From the NCBI GenBank assembly GCA_012274445.1, contig JAAROD010000058.1:248001-312000 (forward strand): a DNA stretch of 64,000 bases, read 5' to 3'. Numbering within the stretch: position 1 is the stretch's first letter; the number at the start of each line of letters is the position of its first letter. The notes beneath the pieces are model-generated. The model was not told the DNA's origin, ran no database searches, and was given only the letters and a program-made list of their open reading frames with translations. The translations under genes and the position numbers were made by a program. Source of the stretch: Sclerotiophoma versabilis (lineage: Eukaryota; Ascomycota; Dothideomycetes; Pleosporales; Didymellaceae). Shown one piece after another: positions 36,658 through 48,515 of the stretch.

Positions 36658-37284
36658 GTGTTTTGGTTTGATCACGGGCAGCACTGTGGCAATGGATGTA
36701 CACCTTATGTGAGTGAAGTGCCGTGCATTTAGTGCTATTGTGTACTCAGGGTAGACAACCTTGTCAATACGCAATGAGTAATCAATTGGAATACGAAAGC
36801 GTTGTTCTTCCCTTGAGACTTGGGCTCCAGTGTTTATAGTAGACGATCACGTCGAGGCCAATTTTCACAGGGCTACCCTACACTCGCAGGTATAGCAAGC
36901 ATTGGTCGTAACGGGCAAGGATACGCCCGCTCTCCCATGCCTGGCAGATACAGGCGGTCCGCGAGTTATGGACGAGGGCTACATATAAGATTGCATATCG
37001 AAGGAATAGCTCCACCGGACCCCTTGACCAAGGACAACGGCAGCAGACTGTAGACTAGGCGATGAGGAACGACAGCGGGTCGGACGATACTCAAATTGTG
37101 GTTCGCCTGCACGCCAATCGCGATCCGCGACGTAAAGACCAAGTGCCTTCGTCAGGGCACATGTCCAATGCGCACCACTCATCGCCTGTTGCATTGTAAC
37201 AGCCTCTTATTAATCATCTGTAGGGGCTGTGCCTTGACATTTTGAGTGCTTGAGCATGGTAGTGTCTTTGGTGTCCACCCATAG
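36658..37284. other. Intergenic, no supported gene
   Basis: 3' flank of the helicase. A 77-codon frame at 36820-37053 starts at TTG and matches nothing. Confidence 0.4.
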
Positions 37285-37693
37285 TTAATGACGAATAAGT
37301 ACAAGAACAAGGATTCCCGCTACAAGAAGATCCGGTGAGCCATCGAGGTTAGCGACGGCATCGCAAACATGGAAAAGTTTGAGGTCGCCCTCGAGGCTAC
37401 GAGTGCTGCTGACTTCCAGATGGAGCATCACGAAGACTTGGCCGATCGAGATGACCCTTATCCGTGGTATTGGCCATTCTCTGGGGAACTTAAATACATC
37501 AACAGCATTGGTGACATCCCTCCAATTTTCTTTATGACGAAGATTGGCTGAGGCCTTGCGCACAGGTTTGTAGGTGCTCTGGAATATCTCGTTCCTGTAC
37601 CTGCGGGAACCCAAAAGACATTGGACATTCTTGCTCTTGCGGCTGATTATATTGTGGTAGGTGGACGGGAGAAGCTATTCACACCAATGTAAT
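37285..37693 (+). pseudogene. Relic of an unidentified gene
   Basis: One reading frame runs from about 37290 to the TAA at 37691-37693 with only two stops inside, both TGA (37335 and 37549). The parts read well as protein: YPWYWPFSGELKYINSIGD before the second stop, and GALEYLVPVPAGTQKTLD after it. This suggests a single-exon gene recently lost by point mutation, or an exon pair I cannot splice. No family is recognised. Confidence 0.3.
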
Positions 37694-38309
37694 TGATAGT
37701 TAGAAGGGGACCTATGGATGCATAGATCTGCAGCAATCTACCAAAAACAGGTAGTAACATCCATAACAGAAGTAGACGTAGCCTATATAAGCATACATAT
37801 CTTCTGATTCACCAGTGTTCGCTGCCAATCGAATCGATTCAATCAGATGGATCAAGTTCAATTCAATCAATCCAAGATTTTCGACCATCGTTGTTCTTAT
37901 TGAGCGTCGTTAGAAATTACAACGCGTCCTGTCCGTGCATTCTCTGCAAAAGAGCTAACAGCACAACATGATCAACCTAGTGAGCACACAATCTGAATTC
38001 GAAACTAGGAACACTGAGATACTTGGCAGAGTCGCGGATAGACCAATAATTTATTCGATAGTTCGAACATTATTCCGTCCCATTCTTCCGGTACCTATCG
38101 TCCGAAGCATTTAGCGAAAGCGAGTAATGTAGTTGGAATTAGTCAGAACGGTAGGAACGTACGTCATCGGGCCAGCACCACAAGTACAATGAATCGCGTA
38201 TAAGAACTGTCGTCATTCAATGCAATCGTCCATGCAGAAAAGACGGCTTCTTAATTCACATCCCACGGTCTCTAGGCGTTCATATTGCGTGTGATACGTT
38301 ATATTCACA
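37694..38309. other. Intergenic: upstream region of the SDR gene
   Basis: No gene seen. A repeated ATTCAATCA motif (37846-37870) and a run of AATCGAATCGATTC lie about 450 bp before the SDR start. Confidence 0.4.
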
Positions 38310-39218
38310 ATGTCGACTCGACACAACCTTTCTGGTGGCGACTTCACACCTGGACGCCACTCTACAACTTACGACTACATCTCCCCATTGAAGCTGGACC
38401 TAGTCGGGAAGCACATCTTGATCACTGGCGTGGCTTGGGAGGACGGAGTCGGATATGCCACAGCTACGGCTTTCGCGCGTGCAGGAGCGACTGCGATCGC
38501 AGTGGCTGACTTACACGGCGTATCAGATCAGCTTGTTACAAAATTGAAGTTGGCCGCAACGCAAGCTGGTCGCACCGAGCCTATGGTGATAAGCTGCAAG
38601 GTCGACATTGCAAAACAAGATAGCGTCCAAGCTATGCATGACACTGTATTACGGGACTTTAATGGCCGCCTAGACATTGTCATAAATAATGCAGCCCACA
38701 TGGAACCATACAAGCCACTCCTTGAATCAGATCCAGATCTATATTGGCGGTCGTACGAGGTCAACGTCCACGGACTCTTCAACATGGCCCGCGCTTTCCT
38801 CCCCATACTGCTCTCCACTCGTACTGGTCACAATGGTCTATGTACGATGATCAACGTAGCGTCTTCGGGCGCATTGACTGCTCGTCCTGGAAGTGGTAGC
38901 TATCGTAGTTCAAAGCTTGCAATTCTGAGATGGACCGAGACTTTGCAGCTAGAATACAGTGATGAAGGGCTTCTAGCATTTTGTGTAAATCCAGGCGCGA
39001 TTAAGACCAAGATTACAGAAACGGCGCCTGAGGAAGTGCGGAATTCGTTCCCAGATTATTCAGACGTCGCTGGTGATACGATTGCGTGGTTGGCTGCTGA
39101 GCGTAGGGATTGGTTGGCTGGAAGATACGTGAGTTGTCCATGGGATATGGAGGAGCTTTTGATAAAGAAGGACGAGATTGTTGAGAAAGATCAGCTCAAG
39201 ATGAGGATGGTGTTTTGA
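38310..39218 (+). CDS. Short-chain dehydrogenase/reductase
   Basis: NAD(P)-dependent oxidoreductase of the classical SDR fold, 302 aa, single exon. The nucleotide-binding glycine motif is TGVAWEDGVG at residues 39-48, a two-residue-longer variant of TGxxxGxG. An aspartate at the end of the second strand (VADLHG, D67) favours NAD over NADP. NNAA is at 126-129, the catalytic asparagine region at NVHG (152), a serine at 185/186, and the YxxxK pair at Y198 and K202 (SYRSSK). The substrate cannot be told. There is no signal peptide. It stands alone between relics, so no pathway is implied. The first 25 residues before the fold are variable. The frame is intact and the start at 38310 is the only ATG upstream of the fold. 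Confidence 0.85.
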   Translation: MSTRHNLSGGDFTPGRHSTTYDYISPLKLDLVGKHILITGVAWEDGVGYATATAFARAGATAIAVADLHGVSDQLVTKLKLAATQAGRTEPMVISCKVDIAKQDSVQAMHDTVLRDFNGRLDIVINNAAHMEPYKPLLESDPDLYWRSYEVNVHGLFNMARAFLPILLSTRTGHNGLCTMINVASSGALTARPGSGSYRSSKLAILRWTETLQLEYSDEGLLAFCVNPGAIKTKITETAPEEVRNSFPDYSDVAGDTIAWLAAERRDWLAGRYVSCPWDMEELLIKKDEIVEKDQLKMRMVF

Positions 39219-40899
39219 GTGTCAATCCTGATTGGCTAGGTCTTCTGGAAACGTATCGTCGTCTCCTCAGACTCTCGAAGGGGTTGGCCAGACGTTAGTG
39301 TTTGTTAGCGGGCAACAGCGCCAGGAGGCAGTTCACGCGAAGCAAGTAAAGCAAGTAAAGTAGGCGGCAAACGAGTCGGACACTAGGTGCAGCCTGCTAC
39401 CTTAGCCAGTAAATAAGTCAACACTTCAAAGACGTAACATACCCTGCTGGTCGCTATGATCATCGTGGTCCCAACAGAGATTGAGCAGTCGTACCCGAAT
39501 AACCATAATCCCCATAAAGAACAATAAGACCAGTATTAAAAATTGTTGTCAAGAAGACGTTCAAAATTTAGTCAGGAAAAAAACACTGTGTTTCAAAGCT
39601 CAACACCTGTAGCGACTGGATTGACTGGTATGATTTTATCAAAGACCTCACTAATCGAAACAGAGCGTGGAAGTACTGCGATTCTTTGGGCATCGATAAC
39701 CCTGTCTTCATATCAACAAGTCCTTCTAAGGTAGTAACCAAGGATACTATTCAGAAGTTCTAACTCTTGCAAAGCATTATTAACTTCAAAAGGAGAGAAA
39801 TAACAAAGCCTCTGATTGTATCGACTGCACTGGCTGTCAAATGTTCAAGCAACACTACCCCAGCAAACAAGGTGTGCGAAGCAAAGTTTTCGCACGCTTA
39901 GACACCTTTCAGCTAAAGGCAAGGAACTAAAAAGGAACACCTAGAACAGCATTCAGGAGAACCAGGAAAGGCCCCCGTAACACAAGCCTGGACAAGTGGC
40001 TCAGTAAATAGCCAAAGCATGCTGAGATATCAACCCACTGTTCTACAACTGCAAGAAATTCAAAGAATATCGCACTGCTGAGTACAATCATTCCAAAATA
40101 TTCGAGCCACAGCCATATTACGGTAGGCAAGTTGAGTGATACTAATTCTAACAATTCAGCTGACGAACTGAATGCTCCAGCAGTGTGCAAAAATCGATCA
40201 ACGGGCCTCTCATTCGTAACTGAAGCCAAGACACTCCGACAACAGGATCATGATAAGCTTCTTCATCAAGAGTTACCGCAGCATAGCACCTCCCAATGAA
40301 AATGTTGCCCAAAGCTGCGTAGCTTATGCTACAGTTTAGAGTAAAAAGCACAGTTGTGATTCCAAGACGTCAGATAAGAAGGGTGTGCAATCACGGTAGA
40401 AGCAAGGAGCAACTAGATGGAGTTCTGCCTCTAGGACTGGGCAGATGAGAAGAAATCATGGACAGCGCCATGGAGATAAAGAACAAGAGCTGGTAAACCT
40501 AAGTAGGAACAAGAGGATACAGGAAGTCGTGGGGAGAACATAGAATGCCCGGAAAGTATTACATCGTCATAATACGCGTTGTTGACATATGTAGACGTTG
40601 TTGTAAGGATTTGCTTAACTTTAATCACTATAGACTTTGTCAATAATTCTTTCTGTTCAAAATCAATCTATCGGGGCCTGCAATTGCAGGCTGGTCTAGC
40701 TGCTCCTGCTGAAATATTCTCTTGGTTCTACACGCCACTAGTTGTGATCTGAGTAAAGAAGTTTAGTGAAGTATGTATCTCAGTTTGTGATTCGGAGTTC
40801 TACCGCGTCTAGTAAACATGTTCCGATACTGCATAATGTGCTACTAACATACAACTGTACAATATAGCAGCACTACCATAAGCCTTTGAAGCATAACTC
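39219..40899. other. Gene-poor stretch, no supported gene
   Basis: Moderately AT-rich. A minus-strand frame at 39927-40229 is hydrophobic, with leucine- and valine-rich helices. Neighbouring frames contain stops every few dozen codons. It could be an eroded gene or repeat, but I recognise no family. Confidence 0.35.
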
Positions 40900-40906
40900 A
40901 GACCAC

Positions 40907-42561
40907 TCAATGATCAAATCGCCAAGACTCCCAGCCTTCAAACTCAGACCTCTCTACCAAACCAGGATTGGTAGAGGGATCCCACCAATACACCGAAAGA
41001 TGTTCGCCGTGCTTTTGGCGTCCAACCTGCTGGAACAGATCAAACAGCTCAGGATCGGGCCGCCATCTCCCCACATACCACCACATCTGACGGAAGGTGG
41101 CAAAATCTTCACCCGTGACTTTCGTAAAGGCTTGAACTCTTGGCCTTACATATGACACTCCCCATGCTAGATCACCTTCTGTAGAATGGGCAACTTCTTT
41201 GCAATCAAAGCTGTCGTACTCTTTTATATGGTCAGGGCAGAACACTAAAGATGACCACAACGCAGCTTCCTTAAGTGAATGCATCAGTACTGCAGCCTTT
41301 GCAAACGCAGCAAGGAATGGCACCAAGGTCTTGTTGTTGGGCTCACCACGCTATTGAGCCATGACGCGGTGATGATCCCAGTCAAAATCCCAGTCAAATT
41401 TCCAATTTGAAACTTCGTCTTCTTCTGTGGTCTCCAAAGGTGGATATGACGTGTCGGCGATTTTGAACCCTTCTTTTGCCCCCAAATCACGGGGACCCTA
41501 GAAGTACCAAACACCTGAAGGTGAGGCCATGTGGAACATAACACTAAGACTCTCAAGCTTTGGCCATGAGGGTGTGCTACCATTATCAGGCCAGAACAAG
41601 GTCTCGTCAGCCACTACTCTCAATTTCATTGTGCGAAGTTGATAGGAAAGCAAGCGGATGCTTGAGCTGAATGGGTCGTATATCGCAGGCTTGACGAGAT
41701 CAGGCATTGGAAGACGCTGATCAATCCGATCAGCTTTCTGAATTGAATATATAAAATTCAATTGTACGTGGCTCAAACCAGGAAGTTGAATGGTCTTCAT
41801 TGCCTTGCCAAAGTCGTGGCGTGAGTCATGACGAGGGCATGGTCAATCTTGGGTGGAGTATCTCGCTTCTTCTACGTTGAGACCACTTGCCATTCGTCGC
41901 CTCCAATGTTGCACTTCAAGACTCGAAGATTCGGTAGCCTGGCAGAAATATCAAGGAGTATACGGAGATCCGGCTTACGAAAGGGTGGATCGGGCACGTC
42001 GTGATAATCATAATCAGTTCCGTTCTCGATGAGCAAGGAGCGGATGAACGTAAGATTTGGAAGCATCTCAGGAGATATCAGATGTACGTGCCAGCTGGTG
42101 AATACACAATGGAGGCAAAACCGGCTTTCATCCAGAGCTCGTGTTGGGGTGTAAATTTCGAGCTCGAGTCCCCCAAGCATATTCAGGGTGCCCGCCTGCT
42201 CAACTTCATGTAGAGTTGAGGAAAGATAATTGACTTGGCGTATCAATTGTTCGTCCATCTCTCGAAGTTCGCCCGCGGTGTCGCGACATGGATTATCTTC
42301 GAAAGCGTCCATGTCGACAACCTCAAGTGTATCCACGCTAGTCCGAAACTTGATATTTCGCAGGTGCTGCGCGCGGCGCCCGCCGCAGAACTCAAGAAAA
42401 TCGTCGGCATTATCTGCAGTAATAGTAAAGGTTGAAAATGCCCCAGAGTACTGCTCAGCTGCATGCTGAAATGTAGAGGATAAAAGGAGCGTATTTTTGA
42501 GATCGTGGCGCCCAAGGTAGCTGCTGATGTGATCGACTAATTCTTGTGGCAAGCTGTCCAT
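40907..42561 (-). pseudogene. F-box protein pseudogene
   Basis: The start at 42561 opens a clear F-box (LPQELVDHISSYLGRHDLKNTLLLSSTF), followed by a leucine-rich substrate-binding-like region and NLRVLKCNIGGDEW. The frame then slips between about 41870 and 41840. Later blocks are typical of this fungal family: LPGLSHVQLNF, WPKLESLSVMFHMASPSG, SYPPLETTEEDE, LKEAALWSSL and WWYVGRWRPDPEL. In-frame TAG codons occur after GVWYF (41489) and after VMAQ (41355). Both fit CAG-to-TAG changes. An intact member would be an SCF ubiquitin-ligase adaptor. This copy cannot give the full protein unless an unusual intron removes the damage. Confidence 0.75.
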
Positions 42562-43154
42562 GACGGAAAAGATTCCTGGCGGGAGGGTAAGAGAAGCAAC
42601 ACTTGTTCAAAGTTCTAAGAGGGGGACAGCTGAATCACCGTAAAGATCTTTTTAGAAAGGAATAACGCACCTATAGTACTGAGGGAGGGATACGAAGGGA
42701 CGCCGTAAGATGTGCGAATCTACAGTAGTACATAAGCACCACTGTGGACTCCGGTGAAAATAGAGTCTCCTCACGAGTGTAGGCTAGGGAATCGATGGGG
42801 TTCTGCTAATACTCTGTGCCGAAGATTTCTAACAAGTCTTGCACCAATCAGTAGGTGAAATTGGTCTTCGTCATAACATCACATCCGTACGCATCTGTTA
42901 TAGTAGCTTCCATCACGGTTACGAACATTGGTACCTCGGGTTACAAAAAAAACACCAAGAGTTCAAGCAACACCAACAAAGTCTCAACATTTGTCACAGC
43001 AATACTCCCTCACAACGGACCAACAATCCCTATAAAGACAACACGCATAAGGAAAGGACTACTCTACGGTGACGTCAATTACTATTGTCAGTGCTTGTGT
43101 TGGCGCTAGTAACCATAAACCGCAGATATAATATTACTAAAAAGCAAATCTGTC
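42562..43154. other. Intergenic, no supported gene
   Basis: Upstream flank of the F-box pseudogene and 5' flank of the 5S rRNA gene. Short frames only. Confidence 0.4.
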
Positions 43155-43273
43155 ACATACGACCATAGGACGTTGAAAACAAGGCTTCCCGTTCGCTCAG
43201 CCCTATTTAAGCAACGTACCGGCGGATTAGTAGTTAGGTGGGTGACCACTAGCGAATACCCGCTGTTGTATGT
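43155..43273 (+). rRNA. 5S ribosomal RNA
   Basis: 119 nt beginning ACATACGACCATAGG and ending GTTGTATGT, which pair as helix I of 5S rRNA. GGACGTTG pairs with CAACGT-A-CC as helix II with a bulged A. The internal promoter region GATTAGTAGTTAGG and GGGTGACCAC are in place. A T5 run follows directly, as expected for RNA polymerase III termination. Dispersed single 5S genes are normal in filamentous ascomycetes. Confidence 0.9.
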
Positions 43274-43617
43274 TTTTGCCCGCTTTTATCACTCTTGCCT
43301 TGTTAGCTAACATCTCCATCCTAACGTGTTTACATTTTTCAATTGACCACCTTTATATTAAGAAAATATCTTGAATAACAGGAAAGCCTTTCAAAGCATC
43401 AAAGTCGCGGCTGAAGAGTCTATAATAGTTGTTCAAAATAGGTACGTCCTATCTCAGCACCCAGGTTGGTATGTTATTTTGAATTGTATCTTCCCGGTGT
43501 TCAATAGCCGAGAGCAGCCTTAGATCTTGCGTTTTGATCAACCACGAGACAGCGAAGTCGTAATATATCTTGAGGTAATCCCTCTTATAGTCGGGATCCA
43601 ACACTATCTCTTTGTTT

Positions 43618-44356
43618 TTACCAATCAGGGCCTTTCAAAAGCCCAGAAAGGCATATATACAATCCCAGTTGTCCTTGCAACAAAGACTTTTTGCTCTTGC
43701 AAGTGTTTCGACAAAGTTGGGCATTAAGAATTCTGCCATCCAGAAGCCGCGACCATGTACGTCGTTGCGCAATAGTTTGAGATGAAACCATACGTGTTGA
43801 GCCTTGCTCAGAAGCCATTAGTTGATGCCTGTGAGTCGTAACCAAGAGATCTTCGTGCTGCCCTAAAGTATGTAAGGGTTGCCACCTAGCGCAGCCTCAT
43901 GAACAGTCCAGGTCCTAGAAAACCAAGCATAACCAATCATAGACCTGTACGACTGCCATCTTTTGTCTGTGCTGCGTAGGTCTTCTAAGGCCAATTCTAG
44001 AACAAAGTGAGAGTCAACAAGGCTACCACCTTGGCGAGCAATCCGCTGAGTAATTTCCTCGATCAAGGAAACCACTGCTCTGGCGTGCCCGTCAGAGTCC
44101 AGACCAAGATGTATAACCGTCCGTTCTCCAACACGATAGATTTGTCCCATAATACGTACTTGATGGCCTTGTTCGACAAGATCTGTAATGTTCGTTCTGT
44201 GTCAGATAATCAAAGGCCACGCAGAACAGTATCAAGGCTGGCAGTTATTAAGATAGCGTGGTTGTAACAGTAGATCTTGAGCACCTTTTCATCGCTAACC
44301 CATACGTATGAAACGGCTTCGAATGGCGGGCATCTGTTGGGAGTTGCACTGTTCAT
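43618..44356 (-). pseudogene. HET (heterokaryon incompatibility) domain relic
   Basis: The start at 44356 gives PFEAVSYVWVSDE and ITASLDTVLRGL, then a TGA. The frame continues LSDTERT and jumps to DLVEQGHQVRIMGQIYRVGERTVIHLG, followed by WFSRTWTVHEAALGGNPYIL and a stop at 43863. A decayed tail runs to 43618. These are the HET domain blocks in order (AVSYVWG, LR.LR, QV..M..IY..A, W..R.W..QE). The segment that normally carries LW.DA.CINQ is deleted, with a frame change at that point. HET proteins mediate non-self recognition between hyphae, and this copy is dead. Confidence 0.75.
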
Positions 44357-45231
44357 AACGCACTAGAGGCTTTCTTCCAAATGTTGAGCGGGCAAAAGAG
44401 TAAGGTAGCAGGTATGTAATTCTGAGGGTAGGGGGCACAGTTCCTAGTATTGATAGACATTAGTAAGTAGTCGGCCTCTCAGAAAGCTCGGGACGAGTCC
44501 AGTTGCAATATAGCTGAAGATTCCCCACAGATTAGAAATTTTTAGAAAGAATTTTTAGCCTAGTCTGTCATGCTGAGGTTCCTGCCTCTCTTGGCTGCTC
44601 TCGATTGCTTTGCTCGCTACTTCATCCAACCATAGCATAGCTGCTCGGCTTTTCTACAACCCTCGTAGAAGTATGTTTGTTAGTTCATGCAAGCAGAATG
44701 TGTCTAGACCTGCTGTTGCCTAACCATGCGAGAATAACTAATTGTGTTGTACGGCCTTTCCTCGCCACTCCACAGATCTACTGCATCCTCTGTTGCAGAG
44801 TCTGCTATGTTCCAGTAACTAGTGAAGCTGTCTAGTAAGAGATATACGTACACTGCATGTAATAATAATTACATGCGTGTGACAACTAATCAACAATAAC
44901 GCGATCACACTACTAATACTCGCCAACATATTGTCGCCCCGCAACAACACCAATCGCGCTATTAAATGCTGCCAGGATGCTTGTCTCTTCTCTATCTAGG
45001 CTAGATATCGCTTAACTATGTGTAAGTCTGCATAAGAGGTGTAAGAAGCCATACGCCATAACTCTTAACCCTAAGCAGCTTCAGCCTAGTTGCCTACAAA
45101 GTTCTGTTTCTGCAGAGGCACGAAGCAAGATATTTATCTTTTAGTAATTATGAATATTACTAGAAGCATAGAAACACTGATTCATAAGAACATCTAAGGA
45201 GCTTCACAGAAACCTGCCTATTACAGCAGCA
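44357..45231. other. AT-rich eroded spacer
   Basis: Low coding potential. It contains a perfect hairpin near 44856-44877 (GCATGTAAT, loop, ATTACATGC). No recognisable element ends. Confidence 0.4.
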
Positions 45232-46383
45232 ATGCCTCACGCCGTAAGCGACGAACGGACGATAAGAGAAGCAGTGCTTCTTGATCACACTCTCGATATA
45301 GCACCAATCAACTCACCTCTGTTCGCTGTACCTAAGATGTCAAAGTTAGGTCCTACGTCATACGTGGCTCCTTACCCTGTCCCATACAGTCGCCGCGTTG
45401 CAGAATAGCAGGGAAATCTCTTTGGAAACCAGACTGAGCAGCTAATCTACCGCTCCCACCCTCTTGTTAAGCCCATCCAACAGGATGCTGCAACTTTAGT
45501 AGCAATATATTATCCTAACAATGAGCTGGAGAGTTCCACGCGACGTCCTATTAATATGTACCTAGAACGCATCAAACAACTAGCAGCTTTAAATGAGCAA
45601 CTTATAATCTACATCCCACTATCTATCTTCGCAACAATCCTCAGCCTGCGTGAGGACAATCACTGGTATGCGATCGATGACTTCACATCCATATCGGACG
45701 TTTCAAACAACATCCACCAGAAGCACAACTTCACCCACATCCAGCCTCGAATCTTCGCCAACTTCGATCGTAAACCCAGTGTTCTCAGTTGGGAGCCAGA
45801 AAGCTGCTACAATCATCCACATCGTAGCGCAGCGTACAATGCAAAAGCGTTCGTCACGTACGATGCGGTCATGCGGAATCCCTTCGGCTCAGAACGATAG
45901 ATGTCTGTCGACGCCGGTGTTTTCGGTGAATACGGTCCCAGGAACAAAGATAGAGAATACTATACTGAGATTCTTTCTCATAAGCTCTCAGCCGACAAGT
46001 TCAATCGCAGTACCAGTCTAAGTCGCGATGGTGTCGTTATTGGTGAGTATATGCAATCCCTTGCGTACGGTATCAATGACATCAACCACCCAGCCTGGAC
46101 TGATCCAAAGAAGTCGTGGATGTGCCAACACTTCATCGCAGTAACAACTCCTGCTTGCAATCTAGCTCTAAGGATGCCTGTCCACCCGGTTTCCAACCGA
46201 GCATATGCAGCTCCAGCTATATCAGCGTAGAAAGATCGTGGTATTTTCAGTGCCTGGGGCAATCTTGTTCTTTTCATAATCTCCACCTGCATTGTACTCT
46301 TCCTTGTCATCGCAATGTACAAGTTCGGTCGCGGTAGACAGCGTGCAGTGAACACATTAGTATTAGAAGCTACACATGCATAG
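45232..46383 (+). pseudogene. HtrL/YibB-like glycosyltransferase-type pseudogene
   Basis: One reading frame from the ATG at 45232 to the TAG at 46381 is interrupted by TAG at 45406, 45898 and 46228. Between them the protein reads continuously: TLVAIYYPNNELESSTRRP, MYLERIKQLAAL, HPHRSAAYNAKAFVTYDAV, NPFGSER-stop-MSVDAGVFGEYGP, VIGEYMQSLAYGIND and WTDPKKSWMCQHF. The second stop falls where the family has WMYVDAG, so a tryptophan or glutamine codon has become TAG. The last segment is a hydrophobic helix followed by a basic stretch. The family assignment is from memory and moderate. The gene seems recently inactivated, since the frame is otherwise undisturbed. Confidence 0.6.
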
Positions 46384-46671
46384 CCATCAAGGAAAGCCTA
46401 GGCAAAAGCAAAAATCCTCGCCCTATAGATAGACATTATTTAGTTTTTAACAGTTGGAAAAAGAAAATGCTAGATAAGAGTGCACTAGATTCCTGAACGT
46501 TTAGGGAGTGCACAATTAATTGCGGACAAGAGTTAGTTATATACCCTATTCTACAGTTTCCTTAGTTAGAGTAGCATCAGCTATATAGAATTATAAGCGC
46601 AGAGTATTTGAAATTGTATCTAGTGTAAGGTAGGGTAGAGTACCTCTCAAACATCTTTACTAAGTTCTGTA

Positions 46672-46716
46672 ACGTAATCCACCATCGAGTTGGCCACCCC
46701 ATCGAGTTGGCCACCT
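46672..46716 (+). repeat. Left terminal inverted repeat of the Fot1-like element
   Basis: Starts ACGTAATCCACC and contains CATCGAGTTGGCCACC twice in tandem. It is the less mutated of the two ends. Confidence 0.75.
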
Positions 46717-48470
46717 AATGCACCCCCCTATTACTCCACCCCTGATATCTCAACACCACCGCAACCAATTTTAATGAAAAGTAGATAGAATTAATCGCCT
46801 GATGCAGCTGCACCTTTTGTGCAGGTTCTTTTGTTGTGCCCTAGCTCGCTGCATGTACTGCAGTGGGGAATACCCCAGCTGCTACTACCAGCTGCACGCC
46901 TCTCCTCACGCCTCACCTCCCCTGCTAGCACTACTGCGTCTCTCTGAGCTACTATATCCTCTGCTTCCTCCTGCGTAAGGGTCCCCCCTTTCTGTATATG
47001 CTTCCTTTTTTAGCTTCTACGCTCAGCTGCAGCAGCGTTGGCAGCTTAAAGCTTAACAATCTTACTAGCTAAAATGGTTCTAGTGTGCACTAGTATTTCT
47101 GCACCTTTCTGCATCTGCTGCACTATGGTTATAAGCGCTGTTAGAGAGGACCTAGCGTGGGTTTGAATACAGTTCTTGATTAGCGTAGACTAGGCCTGTA
47201 ATTTAAGGGTGTTGCTAGGGGTCCTAGGGTCCTAGGGGGTAGTAGGCAGCAGTAGTGACAGCGTTTGAGGCTTGATCTCTAGCTTTAATAGCACCGCTCC
47301 TAGGTCTAGAGGCACTAAACTAGTGGCTCTAAATCTAGCTTTAATATTATCTAACAAGAAAACACCTTAGTATACTGCTAGAAACGCTGCCAGGAATGCT
47401 AGCTTGTTAATATAGTTAATGTAGCTGTTTACTAGAGCTCCTACTTCCTTCTTATACGCACGCTTTAGGGGAGAGAAGCACCTAATATCTAGAGGTTATA
47501 GGATATAGAAAGCGTGCACAGGTATATAGAGGGTAATAATATTATTCTCCTTATAGATATCCTAGAATCTAATTAAGTTATAGGACTTATAGCTATTAAG
47601 GATAAGCAGCTAGTAACTACTAACTATACGCTAAGTAGTATGCTTAATAAAGTACTAAAGCTAGGCAATCCCTACTTTATTAGTAGTCTAGCTATTATTA
47701 GATACAGCAATCTTCTAGTCCTTAGAATTATTATAATACTAGGCTTAGTTATAGTTCTTTCCTTTAAAGATAAAGAAAGGTAGGATAAGCTAGCTACCTG
47801 CACTAATAGCAGTAATTAGGGTAATCTACTTACAATTACTAGGTTGGCGTCTAATAGGGTTAAGACAAATCTCTGCTACAGTAACTACCTTAATAGACCC
47901 CCCTACGCCTATCTAGAACCTAGTCTTATTAAAGTTATAAGTATCTTTATTAAGGATACTGTACTTAGCTTTTACGCTAGCTACTAGCTTAAACTATAGC
48001 TTAATAATTATAGAGTTGCTGCACAGGACTCTATAGTAGTCTCTAGGTTATAATAGCTAAGATTTAATTTATAGTTAATGTAAGATAAAGCGTTCTACCT
48101 AGTTAATGCTAACATAGGTGCCAGCGCGTACAGCTAATAATTAATTAGCTATACTGCGTACTTTAGTATAAGAGGGGGCAAATCTACATAGAGATAGGTC
48201 CCTTATACATGTAATAAGACTATCCTCTTTACTCTTAGTAAGATTTAATTAGTTAGGGTAGGTATTACGTTAGGAATGCATTCTAATGCGTTAGTTTATT
48301 AGGGTACTCTAGGACACCCTGTACACTGAAGCAACGTGCCTAAGGCTTAGTAACGCGTTAGATTTAAGTAATTAGATAGTAAGGATCACCCTCTCTTTAT
48401 AGGAAAGTAATTCTATATCTAGTTGTGGTTGTATTGTAGGTAGTTAAGAAGTTTAATAGGTCTTGGCATT

Positions 48471-48515
48471 AAGTAGCCAACTTAATGGGGTGGCCAACTT
48501 AATAGTGGATTACGT
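48471..48515 (-). repeat. Right terminal inverted repeat of the Fot1-like element
   Basis: Read on the minus strand it starts ACGTAATCCACT. It carries TA where the left end has CG in both internal units, the RIP signature. Confidence 0.75.

Larger units (their letters stand above)
46672..48515 (-). mobile_element. RIP-damaged Fot1/pogo-like Tc1/mariner transposon
   Basis: Ends are inverted repeats of about 45 bp beginning ACGTAATCCAC, with TA on both flanks (46670-46671 and 48516-48517), the target duplication of Tc1/mariner elements. Within each end the unit CGAGTTGGCCACC (or its mutated form) occurs twice. The two ends differ at about seven positions, all C/T or G/A. The minus strand shows eroded transposase: YNFNKTRF, then LNSYKSYN where Fot1/pogo proteins have LDGHGSH, then PLDIRCFSPLKRAYKKEV. 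The changes D to N, G to S and H to Y are what C-to-T/G-to-A mutation gives. It is very AT-rich and non-functional. Confidence 0.8.

Noticed and set aside
36820..37053. 77-codon Arg/Gly/Ser-rich frame after the helicase
   Set aside because: TTG start and no recognisable features.
40907..46383. TAG as a recoded sense codon
   Set aside because: GCN1, coiled-coil gene 3 and DUF6590 gene 3 end in TAG, so TAG works as a normal stop in this genome.
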